Shown here in pieces: positions 27,059-35,487 of a DNA stretch of 64,000 nucleotides. The notes beneath the pieces were generated by a model. It saw only the letters and a program-made list of their open reading frames with translations, was not told the DNA's origin and did not search any database. A program made the position numbers and the translations under genes. The DNA is from Fimbriimonadaceae bacterium (GTDB taxonomy: Bacteria; Armatimonadota; Fimbriimonadia; Fimbriimonadales; Fimbriimonadaceae). The number at the start of each line of letters is the position of its first letter. The stretch's first letter is position 1. The stretch is from contig CP075364.1 of the NCBI GenBank assembly GCA_019454105.1, positions 2,545,362 to 2,609,361 on the forward strand. Reading direction: 5' to 3'.

Positions 27059-27948
27059 GAACTTGGTCGGTTCGCGAGGCTCTCCCGGATAATGGCCAGG
27101 GCCGCGTCCCGCTCCGCCCCTTCCAATGGGAGCCGAGGGGGCCTCACCCGTTCCGAACCCCAACCGACTTCGGCCTGCACCAGCTTGATGAGCTGGACAA
27201 ACTTGGGCACCGTGTCCAGCCGAAGCAAGGGCAGGAACCATTTGTACAATCTGAAGGCTAAATCCCACTCCTTTCTCCGGCAGAGCTCGTAGAGCTCCAC
27301 GGACTCTCGGGGGAGCGCGTTCACCAGGCCGGCGACCCAGCCAGTGGCCCCGACCATCATCCCTTCGACGATCAGGTCGTCTAGCCCGACAAAGATCGCC
27401 AGACGGTCGCCGCACTCCGCTCGGATCCCGGTCATCCGGCGAATGTCGCCGCTGGACTCTTTGACGCTGTGCAGGTTCGCATGCCTCTCGGCCAAGACCC
27501 TTACCTGGTGAGGGAGGACATCGGTGCCGTAGGCGATCGGGTTGTTGTAAAGCATGCAAGAGAGGCCGGTCGCCCCGATGACCGCATCGAAGTGGGCCCG
27601 AGTCTCGGGCCAGTCCCCCTGGTACACATAGGGCGGAAGCACCATCAGTCCTTGGCAGCCCGTTTCCTTGGCAAAGTCGGCCAAATCCACGGCTTCATCA
27701 GTCGACAGCGCCGCGATCCCGGCCACGACAGCGATCCTGCCGCCGACCGCCTCGACGCAAGACCGGAGAATGTCCCGCTTTTCGTCGCTCCCCAGCGTAG
27801 CCCCCTCTCCCAACGAGCCCAGGGCCACGATCCCGCGGCACCCATGGTCGGCGAGCCAACCGACATGCTTCTTCAAGAAATCGTGGTCGATACGGCCGTC
27901 GGCAGCGAACGGCGTGGTCACGGCAGGCAACACGCCCCTCCAGTCCAT
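27055..27948 (-). CDS. DapA-family aldolase/lyase, probable hydroxyproline-pathway deaminase
   Basis: 297 residues with the dihydrodipicolinate synthase fold: GSLGEGATLGSDEKRDIL near the substrate site, the conserved Tyr in MLYNNPIAYGTDV, and the Schiff-base Lys in NLHSVKESSGDIRRM. Family members include DapA, KDG aldolase and 1-pyrroline-4-hydroxy-2-carboxylate deaminase. The neighbour upstream on the same strand is a 4-hydroxyproline epimerase, so the deaminase of hydroxyproline breakdown is the best guess. An AGGGTAAACC box lies 8 nt before the ATG. Confidence 0.85.
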   Translation of the reverse strand: MDWRGVLPAVTTPFAADGRIDHDFLKKHVGWLADHGCRGIVALGSLGEGATLGSDEKRDILRSCVEAVGGRIAVVAGIAALSTDEAVDLADFAKETGCQGLMVLPPYVYQGDWPETRAHFDAVIGATGLSCMLYNNPIAYGTDVLPHQVRVLAERHANLHSVKESSGDIRRMTGIRAECGDRLAIFVGLDDLIVEGMMVGATGWVAGLVNALPRESVELYELCRRKEWDLAFRLYKWFLPLLRLDTVPKFVQLIKLVQAEVGWGSERVRPPRLPLEGAERDAALAIIRESLANRPSS

Positions 27949-27964
27949 GGCCGGTGGGTTTACC

Positions 27965-28888
27965 CTAGAGACCGAAACGGAACGGGTCGTCTGCGAGCAT
28001 GATCAGTTCGGTCTCGGCAGTCACCCAAGCCCGGCCCCGCACAGTGGGCACGATCCCGCCCTCAACGGTTCGGAAATGGCCCACGAACAGCCCCCCGCAC
28101 CATCCTTCTAGCCTGAACTCTTCGCCTGGGGCGAGACGGCCGTCGGCGGCCAGGCATGCGAGTTTGGCGCTTGTTCCCGTCCCGCAAGGCGACCGGTCGT
28201 ACTCACCTCCTGGGCAAACTACGAAGTTGCGGGCGTCGGCGTCAGGGCGCAGGGGCGGAAGCGCGACCTCGACATGGTCGACAACCCATCCCGTGCTGCC
28301 CAGACCGGCCTCCTGGCACGCGGACAAGGCCGCCCTGGCGAACGCGAGCATCGCCTCTGTCGAACTCGTGTCCAGACCAGTCACCGCGTCCTCGATGAGG
28401 AAAAACCCGTTACCGCCGAAGGCCACGTCCCCTCTTACTGGGCCCCAGCCAGGCACATCGACAACGACGCCCTTGTCCCATCGATACGAAACGACGTTCT
28501 CGATTGAGACCGTCCCGTCCTCGTGAACCCGAGCCTCCACGACGCCGACAGGAGTGTTCAGCCTGACACTCGGGCCGGGGAGCTGCCCCAAGTGACGGAG
28601 CGTCTCGACCACGCCGATCGTGCCATGCCCGCACATGCCCAAATAGCCGACATTGTTAAAGAAGACAACGTCAAGGTGGCAGTCAGGGACGCTGGGAGGG
28701 CCGATCCAGGCACCGACGATCGCTTCGTGTCCTCTTGGTTCGCGGCAACACGACCGTCTGACCCAATCATGGGTCTGCTCGAGTTCAGCCCGCTTCTCGG
28801 CCGGGGTTCCTTCCAAGGCAGGGCCACCACCGACCAGGACCCGGGTGGGCTCTCCTTCGCTATGCGAGTCGACGACCCGGAGACGCAC
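27965..28888 (-). CDS. 4-hydroxyproline 2-epimerase / proline racemase family
   Basis: 307 residues from a GTG. Both catalytic cysteines of the proline racemase family are present: the first in YLGMCGHGTIG and the second in DRSPCGTGTSAK. Two active-site Cys distinguish racemases/epimerases from the Thr-containing dehydratases. The reaction is probably trans-4-hydroxy-L-proline to cis-4-hydroxy-D-proline. It sits 16 nt upstream of the DapA-family gene; the D-hydroxyproline oxidase and the semialdehyde dehydrogenase needed to finish the route are not in the window. Confidence 0.88.
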   Translation of the reverse strand: MRLRVVDSHSEGEPTRVLVGGGPALEGTPAEKRAELEQTHDWVRRSCCREPRGHEAIVGAWIGPPSVPDCHLDVVFFNNVGYLGMCGHGTIGVVETLRHLGQLPGPSVRLNTPVGVVEARVHEDGTVSIENVVSYRWDKGVVVDVPGWGPVRGDVAFGGNGFFLIEDAVTGLDTSSTEAMLAFARAALSACQEAGLGSTGWVVDHVEVALPPLRPDADARNFVVCPGGEYDRSPCGTGTSAKLACLAADGRLAPGEEFRLEGWCGGLFVGHFRTVEGGIVPTVRGRAWVTAETELIMLADDPFRFGL

Positions 28889-28900
28889 TCCGGCAGTCTA
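28889..28900 (-). promoter_or_regulatory. Leaderless -10 box of the hydroxyproline epimerase
   Basis: On the minus strand GAGTAGACT (hexamer TAGACT at 28895-28900) ends six nucleotides before the GTG start. It overlaps the region just after the stop of the upstream glycosyltransferase gene, so the epimerase pair can be expressed on its own. Confidence 0.5.
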
Positions 28901-28901
28901 C

Positions 28902-30425
28902 TCACCAGAACCGCTTGACCGAACTCCAGAACTCCAGGACCGGACTTCGGAGCCCCCTGGCTATCCAAACGGGTGATCCGTTTTGTTCGGGTACTGCCAG
29001 CGGAGCCGATACAGTTCCGACCTGCTCGAAGCTTTCGAATCGCCGAGTCGTATCGTCTGGCCATCGATTGACAAAGACCGCGACGCGGCCGTCCCAGTCC
29101 CCCGGGCCCCACAACCAATACCCGTTGTGCGGCGAGATGGCCCGTGGTACCTTCGCTCCTCGCCGTCGATAGTGCTCAAGGGCGGCGGCTTCGCCGTAGT
29201 TGAACGTCACGACGACGGCCGACGCTCGCTCTTCGGGTGCCAGGCGTCCGGCTGCCGATTCGACCGCCGCCGCCAGTTCTCGCCAGCCGAACATATCGGC
29301 GTACCCTTGAATCGGGCTCTTCGGGCCTTTTTCCTCGACGGGCGGTTTCACCGGGATCGCTTCCACCACCCGGACGAGTGTCTCTGGCGGGAGCACAGGC
29401 AGGGCGAGAGGCAAGGTGGCCGCGCCTGCCGCCGCCACGGGGCCAAGAGCCCAGCCTGGGCTCCACTTCCGCTTCTCAAACATCCGCTGGACGGCGACCG
29501 CCCCTGGCCCGATGATCAATGGATAGGCCGGAGCCAGGTAATTAACCCGGCTACGCCCGTTGATGAGTAGGATCGCCACGACCGTGAGAAAAGCAAGCCC
29601 CAGAACCCTCCATCGGCCCTTCTCGGCCCCAAAGAGGCACGCGCCGACACCCATCGCCAAAAGCGGCACCGCCGCCAAGTTCATCACGACGGCCTGCTGA
29701 GCCAGAAAGTCCCACGGGGCCACCGGAAGCAACTTGTGCGCTTGGGCCGTCTTGGCGAACTCGATCGAAGGCCAGCCATGGTCGTGTTGCCAGACGAGGT
29801 GGGGCGAGAAGACAGCGAGGGCCGTCGCCACGGCCAACCAAGGCCCTGCCGTCAGCAGCAGCTTGCGACGGTCGGAAGCGAGCAAACCCACCAGCAAGCC
29901 TGCCACGAGCCAAAGGACGCTGTACTTGTTCAGCAGGGCCAAGCCTACGATGCCGCCCAAGAGCAGCCAACCGGGTACGGAGTCCCTTTCCAGCAGCGAC
30001 CAAGCCACGTGGGAGATCAGGGCCCACAAAAGGATGTCTAAAGCATTGATCGTGAACATGTGGAACACGACCAAGTACATCCCGGCGACCGCCGGAACAA
30101 GGCAGGCCAGCCAGACGCCCCAGCCCGTCGCCCCAAGACGACGGGCCAGGAGACCGCAGAGAGAGACGGTCAGGGCACCACACGCGATGGCCGGGCCTCT
30201 GACCGACGCCAGGGAGTCTCCAAAGAAGCGAGTGACCATGGCCAGGAGCGCGACCGAAAGGGGAGGATGGTCGACATATCCCCAGTCCAATCGGCGGGCA
30301 CAAGCCAGGTAGTAAAACTCGTCCCGAAAGAAGCCGTACTGGGAGAGACAGGTCAGATGGAGGGCCACAAAGACGATTGGCATGACGACGAGCGGGGCCC
30401 ATTGGCTCGCCGGTTTCTCCCTCAT
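28902..30425 (-). CDS. ArnT/PMT-type GT-C glycosyltransferase
   Basis: About 507 residues. The first loop carries the GT-C signature YGFFRDEFYYLACARRLDWG followed by VDHPPLS, where the acidic residues are catalytic in PMT_2/ArnT enzymes. Ten or more membrane segments fill the first 370 residues; a C-terminal periplasmic domain of about 130 residues follows. These enzymes transfer sugars from polyprenyl phosphate to lipids or proteins outside the cytoplasm. The ATG at 30425 (MREKP) is chosen because an ACGGTATGGT box lies ten nucleotides upstream and would overlap the alternative ATG at 30440. Confidence 0.82.
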   Translation of the reverse strand: MREKPASQWAPLVVMPIVFVALHLTCLSQYGFFRDEFYYLACARRLDWGYVDHPPLSVALLAMVTRFFGDSLASVRGPAIACGALTVSLCGLLARRLGATGWGVWLACLVPAVAGMYLVVFHMFTINALDILLWALISHVAWSLLERDSVPGWLLLGGIVGLALLNKYSVLWLVAGLLVGLLASDRRKLLLTAGPWLAVATALAVFSPHLVWQHDHGWPSIEFAKTAQAHKLLPVAPWDFLAQQAVVMNLAAVPLLAMGVGACLFGAEKGRWRVLGLAFLTVVAILLINGRSRVNYLAPAYPLIIGPGAVAVQRMFEKRKWSPGWALGPVAAAGAATLPLALPVLPPETLVRVVEAIPVKPPVEEKGPKSPIQGYADMFGWRELAAAVESAAGRLAPEERASAVVVTFNYGEAAALEHYRRRGAKVPRAISPHNGYWLWGPGDWDGRVAVFVNRWPDDTTRRFESFEQVGTVSAPLAVPEQNGSPVWIARGLRSPVLEFWSSVKRFW

Positions 30426-30435
30426 CTTGGTCGCT

Positions 30436-30441
30436 ACCATA
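30436..30441 (-). promoter_or_regulatory. Leaderless -10 box of the GT-C glycosyltransferase
   Basis: TATGGT preceded by ACGG on the minus strand, ten nucleotides before the ATG at 30425. The first possible ATG of the frame lies inside this box. Confidence 0.45.
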
Positions 30442-30588
30442 CCGTGAGTCCCGTCGTTGCATCGGACGTCATGGGTTCAGCGTCAACTGAGAGTATCCTT
30501 ACCCGGCCCGTGTTTGGGCCCCCACGACGTGATCGAACCCACTCGACAGAAGCCACCAGGGAGCCCACCAGTCCGCAAAGGTGGTTCG

Positions 30589-31305
30589 ATGGCGCGTGCC
30601 AACGGCCATCATCGCCCGGTCACCCCGAGGTCCCCCATCGACAAGCTGAGGTTCGTCGCCGGGTACCTGCGAGACTTCCTTAAGCCGGCCTATCACCTGC
30701 GGAAGATCAAAGAGGACGTCCGCGCCTCGGTCCATGCCGTCCGCAACCGCGACCTCGAAATGATGAAGGGTGACCACGACGGCTTCGCCCGTGCGATCAG
30801 GGGCCGCCTCTTCGCGACGTACTTTCTTGTCGGGCCGTTCGGGGCGATGGGGTTCCTCGCCGGTCTCGCCTTCCAATACGGAATTGGGAAGAGCCTGCCT
30901 TATCTCGGGCTCCTGACCTTCGCCGTGACGATCATCGTCGGGAACATCGGGACGATCATCGGGTTTCAGACCCTTTGGGGCCTCTTCCACCGGAAGCTGT
31001 ACTCCAAGGGGGCGCCGACTTTCTTCGATTGGGTCTTGTTCTGGCGTGACATTCTCCCCCTGCAGTGGAGCGGGTTCCGGCTTTGGCTCGCGGCCAACGT
31101 CGTCCTACTCCCCCTGGCGACGGTGTTGCTGGGATTGCTCGACCAGTTCCTTCCGGCCGTGACGGCGGCGGTGCCGGTCGCCATCATCGTGCCGACCCTC
31201 GAACTCTTTCTGGTGCATTCGTCCCTGATCCGATTGATGGGCGACCTTTTCGAGCGAGAGTCGCACCGGATCGCGGACAACCACCTGGTTCTATCCGAGA
31301 CTTAG
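30589..31305 (+). CDS. Four-helix membrane protein, function unknown
   Basis: 238 residues from the ATG at 30589, which follows AAAGGTGG. A basic N-terminal 70 residues precede hydrophobic segments near residues 80-100, 104-128, 160-182 and 188-212 ([60 protein letters not shown]). I do not recognise a family. It shares TTAG with the convergent prepilin-like gene. Confidence 0.7.
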   Translation: MARANGHHRPVTPRSPIDKLRFVAGYLRDFLKPAYHLRKIKEDVRASVHAVRNRDLEMMKGDHDGFARAIRGRLFATYFLVGPFGAMGFLAGLAFQYGIGKSLPYLGLLTFAVTIIVGNIGTIIGFQTLWGLFHRKLYSKGAPTFFDWVLFWRDILPLQWSGFRLWLAANVVLLPLATVLLGLLDQFLPAVTAAVPVAIIVPTLELFLVHSSLIRLMGDLFERESHRIADNHLVLSET

Positions 31306-32039
31306 GGCGTCTTGTAAACGGGGCGCCAAGGGCTCAGGGCCTGGCGGGGATCCGCATAAAAGACCGGACGGCCCTTGCCGTTCCATTGCTGGGTTCCGGC
31401 CGGCACGAGATCGGCCTTCATGTACTTGGCGTGGCCGTCGACATAGAGCATGTTCAGCCCGTTCTTGTGCCCGATGAAGAGTTCCTTCTTCGGAGCTGTG
31501 ACGTCGTTCGAGTCCATGTCGGTGTCGAAGGTGGTCTCCATCATCATGTATTCGTTGGCCGGGTCGCCCCAAGCGGTGGCCACGACGTACTCCATGCCTG
31601 TCTCTCCAATGATCGCGTCGTTGATGGCGTAGCTGTTGTTCCAAGCGTACTCGTCGCCCTTGAGGGTCAGGCCCAAGCTCTGGGGCAGCCCCGGATAGGG
31701 GTCGAACACCTCGACGCCGACCAGCTGCAGATTGGGATTTTCGGGACAGTTGTAAACGTTGTCCTTGGGTTTGTCCCAGTTTTTGGGAGGCTTTGAGACA
31801 TAGGACCCGATCCAGAACATCCAAAGGGCGTCCGAGTTCACCGAACTCGGGAAGAGGTCGTTGTTGTCGTTCAGATAGAGCATCATCGCCGCTCCCAGCT
31901 GTTTGTTGTTGCTGAGGCAGACGCTTTGTTTGGCGGCCGCCTTCGCTTGCGCGAAGACCGGGAACAGGATCGCCGCGAGGATGGCGATGATCGCGATGAC
32001 GACCAGAAGCTCGATGAGAGTGAACGCCCGACGAACCAT
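31302..32039 (-). CDS. Prepilin-like protein with N-terminal methylation signal
   Basis: 245 residues. The class III signal is clear: a short basic leader, then [20 protein letters not shown] with Glu at position 5 of the mature protein. The soluble domain ends with [14 protein letters not shown], the DG-H motif typical of the DUF1559/H-X9-DG type proteins that are expanded in Planctomycetes and Armatimonadota. It is processed by a prepilin peptidase and probably forms part of a pseudopilus or surface structure. The upstream region carries a TTAA-N7-TTAA element and 10-bp repeats. Confidence 0.88.
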   Translation of the reverse strand: MVRRAFTLIELLVVIAIIAILAAILFPVFAQAKAAAKQSVCLSNNKQLGAAMMLYLNDNNDLFPSSVNSDALWMFWIGSYVSKPPKNWDKPKDNVYNCPENPNLQLVGVEVFDPYPGLPQSLGLTLKGDEYAWNNSYAINDAIIGETGMEYVVATAWGDPANEYMMMETTFDTDMDSNDVTAPKKELFIGHKNGLNMLYVDGHAKYMKADLVPAGTQQWNGKGRPVFYADPRQALSPWRPVYKTP

Positions 32040-32063
32040 AGCCGCAGATCTTGACTGAGGAAG

Positions 32064-32080
32064 ATTAAGCCGACATTAAG
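32064..32080 (-). promoter_or_regulatory. TTAA-N7-TTAA direct repeat upstream of the prepilin-like gene
   Basis: CTTAAT occurs twice 11 bp apart on the minus strand (plus-strand ATTAAG at 32064-32069 and 32075-32080), about 25 nt before the ATG. The spacing is that of OmpR/PhoB- or CtrA-class response-regulator sites, or it overlaps the promoter. Confidence 0.35.
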
Positions 32081-32099
32081 AGCCGCGCCGAAGCGGTTC

Positions 32100-32150
32100 G
32101 TCACGGTTGGTCACGGGCCGTCACGGTCCGCCGTTGCGCTGCCGTCACGG
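32100..32150. repeat. Helically phased GTCACGG direct repeats
   Basis: GTCACGG begins at 32100, 32110, 32120 and 32144. The first three are spaced exactly 10 bp, one helical turn, and the fourth is 24 bp further on. They lie between the divergent prepilin-like and PEP-CTERM genes, so they may be an operator for either. Confidence 0.6.
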
Positions 32151-32206
32151 GCCCTGTCGGATCATCCGCGTCAAGGCCCGAGCGAAGTGGCCCCACGGAA
32201 AACAAA

Positions 32207-32836
32207 ATGCTCATCAAACCCATCACCACCCTCTCTCTCCTGACCCTGGCCGCGTCCTTGACCCTGGCGCAAGGATCTGGAATCGGAAGCAACGGCATCG
32301 TCGGCACCACGGACCCGAACAACTTTTACAATGTCGTCGGGTCGTCCCTTGTCGCTTCTGACTTCAACAGCCCGTCCACTTGGAAGAACGCCATCGTTTG
32401 CGACGATATGTTCTGGGGAATCAAGAACCACACAGGCTCCATCGCCGGACGGAGTTGGATCAACCGGACGGGGAACTCGCAGACCATCGACAACCTCCTG
32501 ATCGCGACGTCGTTCAATCCGGGCAACACGACCTCGGTGAACATCACGGTCAGGTTCGGGGTGGACGACCGGCTCTCGGGTGTCTATGTCAACGGGATCG
32601 GCAACGCCTTCACCCCTCCCTTGGGCAATCATACGACTCCGACAACCTTCACTTGGAACAACGTCGCCGTCAACGCGAACACCATGAACTGGCTGTACTT
32701 CCACCAGAGGGACATAGCCCAAGTCGCTTCCGGGTTCATCTACGACGCCCAGATCGTGCCAGAACCCGCCACGATGCTCGCACTCGGCACTGCCGCCGCC
32801 GCACTGATCGCCAGGCGAAGGAGGCGCACCGTGTAG
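32207..32836 (+). CDS. PEP-CTERM sorted protein
   Basis: 209 residues. A signal peptide (MLIKPITTLSLLTLAASLTLAQ) precedes an Asn/Thr/Gly-rich body. The tail is a PEP-CTERM signal: VPEPATMLALGTAAAALIA followed by RRRRRTV. The body has no assigned domain. It is divergent from the prepilin-like gene across a 167-bp region with four GTCACGG repeats; a perfect hairpin follows the stop. Confidence 0.88.
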   Translation: MLIKPITTLSLLTLAASLTLAQGSGIGSNGIVGTTDPNNFYNVVGSSLVASDFNSPSTWKNAIVCDDMFWGIKNHTGSIAGRSWINRTGNSQTIDNLLIATSFNPGNTTSVNITVRFGVDDRLSGVYVNGIGNAFTPPLGNHTTPTTFTWNNVAVNANTMNWLYFHQRDIAQVASGFIYDAQIVPEPATMLALGTAAAALIARRRRRTV

Positions 32837-32862
32837 CGCACTGTCCGAGTCCTTTCACCGAG

Positions 32863-32881
32863 GCCCGGCCCTTGGCCGGGC
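32863..32881 (+). terminator. Hairpin after the second PEP-CTERM gene
   Basis: Perfect 8-bp stem GCCCGGCC / GGCCGGGC with a CTT loop, 27 nt after the stop. Only a short T run (TAGCTTGT) follows. Confidence 0.6.
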
Positions 32882-32936
32882 TAGCTTGTGTCGAACCTGT
32901 CACGCTGGCGTCACGGAAGAGCAGGATCATGGGCCT

Positions 32937-33488
32937 ATGAGCCCAAGAATCTTTGGTTGCTTCGCTTTGATCGTCCTGGCCGGTTGCGCCCAAATGGCGG
33001 CTGACCCTAAATACTATCGTCGAGTCGACTTCGAGAACCTGACCGAGAACAGACCGCCCCGCGGATGGGGAGTGCCGACCCCAGGCTTCGAGTTCTCGTT
33101 GGGCCAAGGCAAGGCTCCCCAGGGCCAGGGCTATGCCCGTTTGACCATGAAGAACGCTGGACAAGCCCCGTTCGGCAACTTCATGACCATGATCCCCGCG
33201 AAAGACTTCGCCGGGAAAAGGGTTCGGCTCACAGCTTGGATTCGATCCGATACCCCCAACACTTATGCTCAAATGTGGCTTCGGGTCGACCGGATCGACG
33301 GACTAAGGGGCTTTTTCGACAACATGCAAGATCGACCGGTCAAACATTCGGACGGTTGGGTCGAGGCCGTCATCGAAGGGCCGGTCGACACGGACGCGAC
33401 CTTTGTCGCGATCGGGGTCATGGCCATCAGCGCCGGCGACGTCTCGATCGACGATTTAAGGATCGTGATCCTCGAATCCGAGAATTAG
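32937..33488 (+). CDS. Predicted lipoprotein with carbohydrate-binding-like fold
   Basis: 183 residues from the ATG at 32937. A lipoprotein signal ends in a lipobox LAGC (IFGCFALIVLAGCAQ). The rest looks like a beta-sandwich of the type found in carbohydrate-binding modules (GYARLTMKNAGQAPFGNFMT, RLTAWIRSDTPNTYAQMWLR, IAIGVMAISAGDVSIDDLRI resembles the terminal strand of such domains). Ligand unknown. The stop shares TTAG with the ThuA gene. Confidence 0.72.
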   Translation: MSPRIFGCFALIVLAGCAQMAADPKYYRRVDFENLTENRPPRGWGVPTPGFEFSLGQGKAPQGQGYARLTMKNAGQAPFGNFMTMIPAKDFAGKRVRLTAWIRSDTPNTYAQMWLRVDRIDGLRGFFDNMQDRPVKHSDGWVEAVIEGPVDTDATFVAIGVMAISAGDVSIDDLRIVILESEN

Positions 33489-34141
33489 GCCCTGGCCGCA
33501 CAGAGGAAGCCACGCCTCATGATCTCGCGGGGTACGGGTTCCTCGAGCGTCTTGCGCTGGTGCCCAAGCGCAGAGAAGAAGACCCGCCCGGAACCGTAGG
33601 ACTTGGTCCACACCTGGGGCATCCGGCAGGGGTTCTCGGCATGAGGGCCGTCATGGTCAGGGTGGGGGAACTCCGTCCAACCGAGCACCCGGTTGCCCGG
33701 ATCGGTGTGCATGTAGTACTGCTCGGAGACGACTTCAAAGGACTCCGGCAGCCCAACGGTCACCGGGTGGCCCGGCTCCAAGTGGACCGTGTAGCGCACC
33801 CCATCGTTGCCAGGATGGGCGACCCATTGCCCGCCCGTCATGAAGTGCCATTCGGTGTCGGCACGGAAGGCGTCGCACATCCCGCCGTGGCAGCCTGCCA
33901 AACCGACTCCAGACTCCACCGCGGAGACCACCGGTTGACGCTGGTCCGGCCGGATCTCGCCCATGGTCCAGATCGGAACGATCAGGTCAAAGGTCTTTAA
34001 GTCGAGGTCACGAAAGGCATCGAGCGTTTCTCGGACGTCAACCTCGCATCCCTCGCCTTGGAGCATCGTGGCGAAGAACTCGGCGACGGCTCCAGGCTCG
34101 TGCCCGTCCCATCCGCCCCATACGATCAGTGCCCGCTTCAT
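33485..34141 (-). CDS. ThuA-like domain protein
   Basis: 218 residues matching the ThuA (trehalose utilisation-like) glutamine-amidotransferase fold: RALIVWGGWDGHEPGAVAEF at the N-terminus, VGLAGCHGGMCDAF at the nucleophile-elbow position, HPVTVGLPESFEVVSEQYYM in the middle, and GRVFFSALGH at the end. The family is linked to carbohydrate metabolism, but its chemistry is not settled. A GGGATAAGCT box lies 7 nt before the ATG. Confidence 0.85.
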   Translation of the reverse strand: MKRALIVWGGWDGHEPGAVAEFFATMLQGEGCEVDVRETLDAFRDLDLKTFDLIVPIWTMGEIRPDQRQPVVSAVESGVGLAGCHGGMCDAFRADTEWHFMTGGQWVAHPGNDGVRYTVHLEPGHPVTVGLPESFEVVSEQYYMHTDPGNRVLGWTEFPHPDHDGPHAENPCRMPQVWTKSYGSGRVFFSALGHQRKTLEEPVPREIMRRGFLCAARA

Positions 34142-34172
34142 GACGGGGAGCTTATCCCAGGGGCGCTACAAT
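34142..34172. promoter_or_regulatory. Divergent -10 boxes for ThuA and CorC genes
   Basis: On the minus strand TAAGCT (34149-34154) lies 7 nt before the ThuA ATG. On the plus strand TACAAT (34167-34172) lies 16 nt before the CorC ATG. Both start codons lack a Shine-Dalgarno; the whole divergent spacer is only 47 bp. Confidence 0.45.
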
Positions 34173-34188
34173 CGGCGCGTACTCCGAC

Positions 34189-35487
34189 ATGGGTGCGGAC
34201 ATTTGGGCGGTCTTTCTTGTGGGCCTGGCGCTGATCGTCGCCAACGCCTTCTTCGTCGCCACCGAGTATGGCCTCGTCGGGGCCAGGCGATCGAAGCTGG
34301 AGTCCTTGGCCAAGAAAGGGAGCCGCCAAGCCCAACTGGCGCTCAATGCGATCAAGCGGATGGCCGAGTCGGTCGCGACCCTCCAGGTCTGCGTGACCGT
34401 CTGCAGCATCGCGATCGGAGCCATCGTCGAACCCGCTTTGACGGTCGTCGTGTCCAAGCCCCTCCACTTTCTTCCGCAGATGGCCATCCAAGTCATCTCG
34501 ATCCTTCTCGTCACTGTGCCGCTTGTGGTCGTTGGCGAGTTGGTCCCCAAATACTTGACCCTGCGAGCCCCAGAACGCACGGCCCTGCTCACTCTGCCTG
34601 TGGTCACTCCGATCCGATTCGCGATCCTGCCTCTGGTCTGGCTGATCCAGAGGCTTGGGGAGTGGCTCCTCAAGCCCTTTGGCATCGCGATCCATGGCGA
34701 CGCCCAAGGCTCGATCTCCAGAGAGGAACTCGCTCTGCTGGTGAGGTCGAGCATGCAGGAAGGTCTGTTCCAAGAAGCCCAAGGCGGCTACATCCAGGGA
34801 GCCCTCAAGCTCGACAAGCTCGATGCGGCCGATGTGATGATCCACCGGCTCGACGTCAAGTGGATCGACAAGCGGCTCGGCTTGGACGAGATCGAGGACG
34901 CCTTGGGCCGGATCCCGCATTCGAGGATCCCCGTTTGCGACGGCGACATCGACGAGGTGGTCGGAATCCTCTACATCCAGGAGTTCCTCCGTCACCGAAG
35001 GCGGCCCGACTTCACTCTCGACTCTGTGTTGAGGCCAGCCGAGTTTGTTCCCGAGAGCCTGACGCTGGACCGGGTCGTTCAACGGATGCGCGAGGCCAAG
35101 ACCCAAATCCTCATCGTCCGCGACGAGTACGGCGGGACCTCGGGAATGCTGACCTTGGAGGACGTCGTCGAGGAGGTCTTCGGCGAGCTTGAGGACAGTC
35201 TTGAGAGCGACAGGCCCCCGATTGAGCGAGTCGAGGCGGACCGCGTCTCTTCCCGTTCGGACGTCCGGTACGACGAGCTCATCGAGTTCCTAGGCATGGA
35301 ACCCGACGATGCCGACACCTACACGACCGAGACCCTCGCCGAAATCGTGATGACGGAACTCGGCCACGTGCCCCGGGTCGGCGATTCGGTCACGCTGCCT
35401 ATCGGAAAGCTTCGGGTCGAGAACATGGCCCGCCGCCGCGTCACCCGCGTCGCCTTGATTCAGGGCCACAATGATCCCATCAGCTAA
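34189..35487 (+). CDS. CNNM/CBS/CorC-family membrane protein
   Basis: 432 residues. An N-terminal CNNM domain with about four membrane segments (ALIVANAFFVATEYGLVGARR, ISILLVTVPLVVVGELVPKY) is followed by two CBS domains (RIPHSRIPVCDGDIDEVVGI; AKTQILIVRDEYGGTSGMLT). A CorC/HlyC domain closes the protein. Family members export Mg2+ or Co2+ or affect membrane stability. The GNAT gene starts inside its last 17 nt. Confidence 0.9.
   Translation: MGADIWAVFLVGLALIVANAFFVATEYGLVGARRSKLESLAKKGSRQAQLALNAIKRMAESVATLQVCVTVCSIAIGAIVEPALTVVVSKPLHFLPQMAIQVISILLVTVPLVVVGELVPKYLTLRAPERTALLTLPVVTPIRFAILPLVWLIQRLGEWLLKPFGIAIHGDAQGSISREELALLVRSSMQEGLFQEAQGGYIQGALKLDKLDAADVMIHRLDVKWIDKRLGLDEIEDALGRIPHSRIPVCDGDIDEVVGILYIQEFLRHRRRPDFTLDSVLRPAEFVPESLTLDRVVQRMREAKTQILIVRDEYGGTSGMLTLEDVVEEVFGELEDSLESDRPPIERVEADRVSSRSDVRYDELIEFLGMEPDDADTYTTETLAEIVMTELGHVPRVGDSVTLPIGKLRVENMARRRVTRVALIQGHNDPIS

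Noticed and set aside
32100-32150. CRISPR-like repeats
   Set aside because: Units are only 7 bp with 3-17 bp between them and there are no spacers or cas genes.
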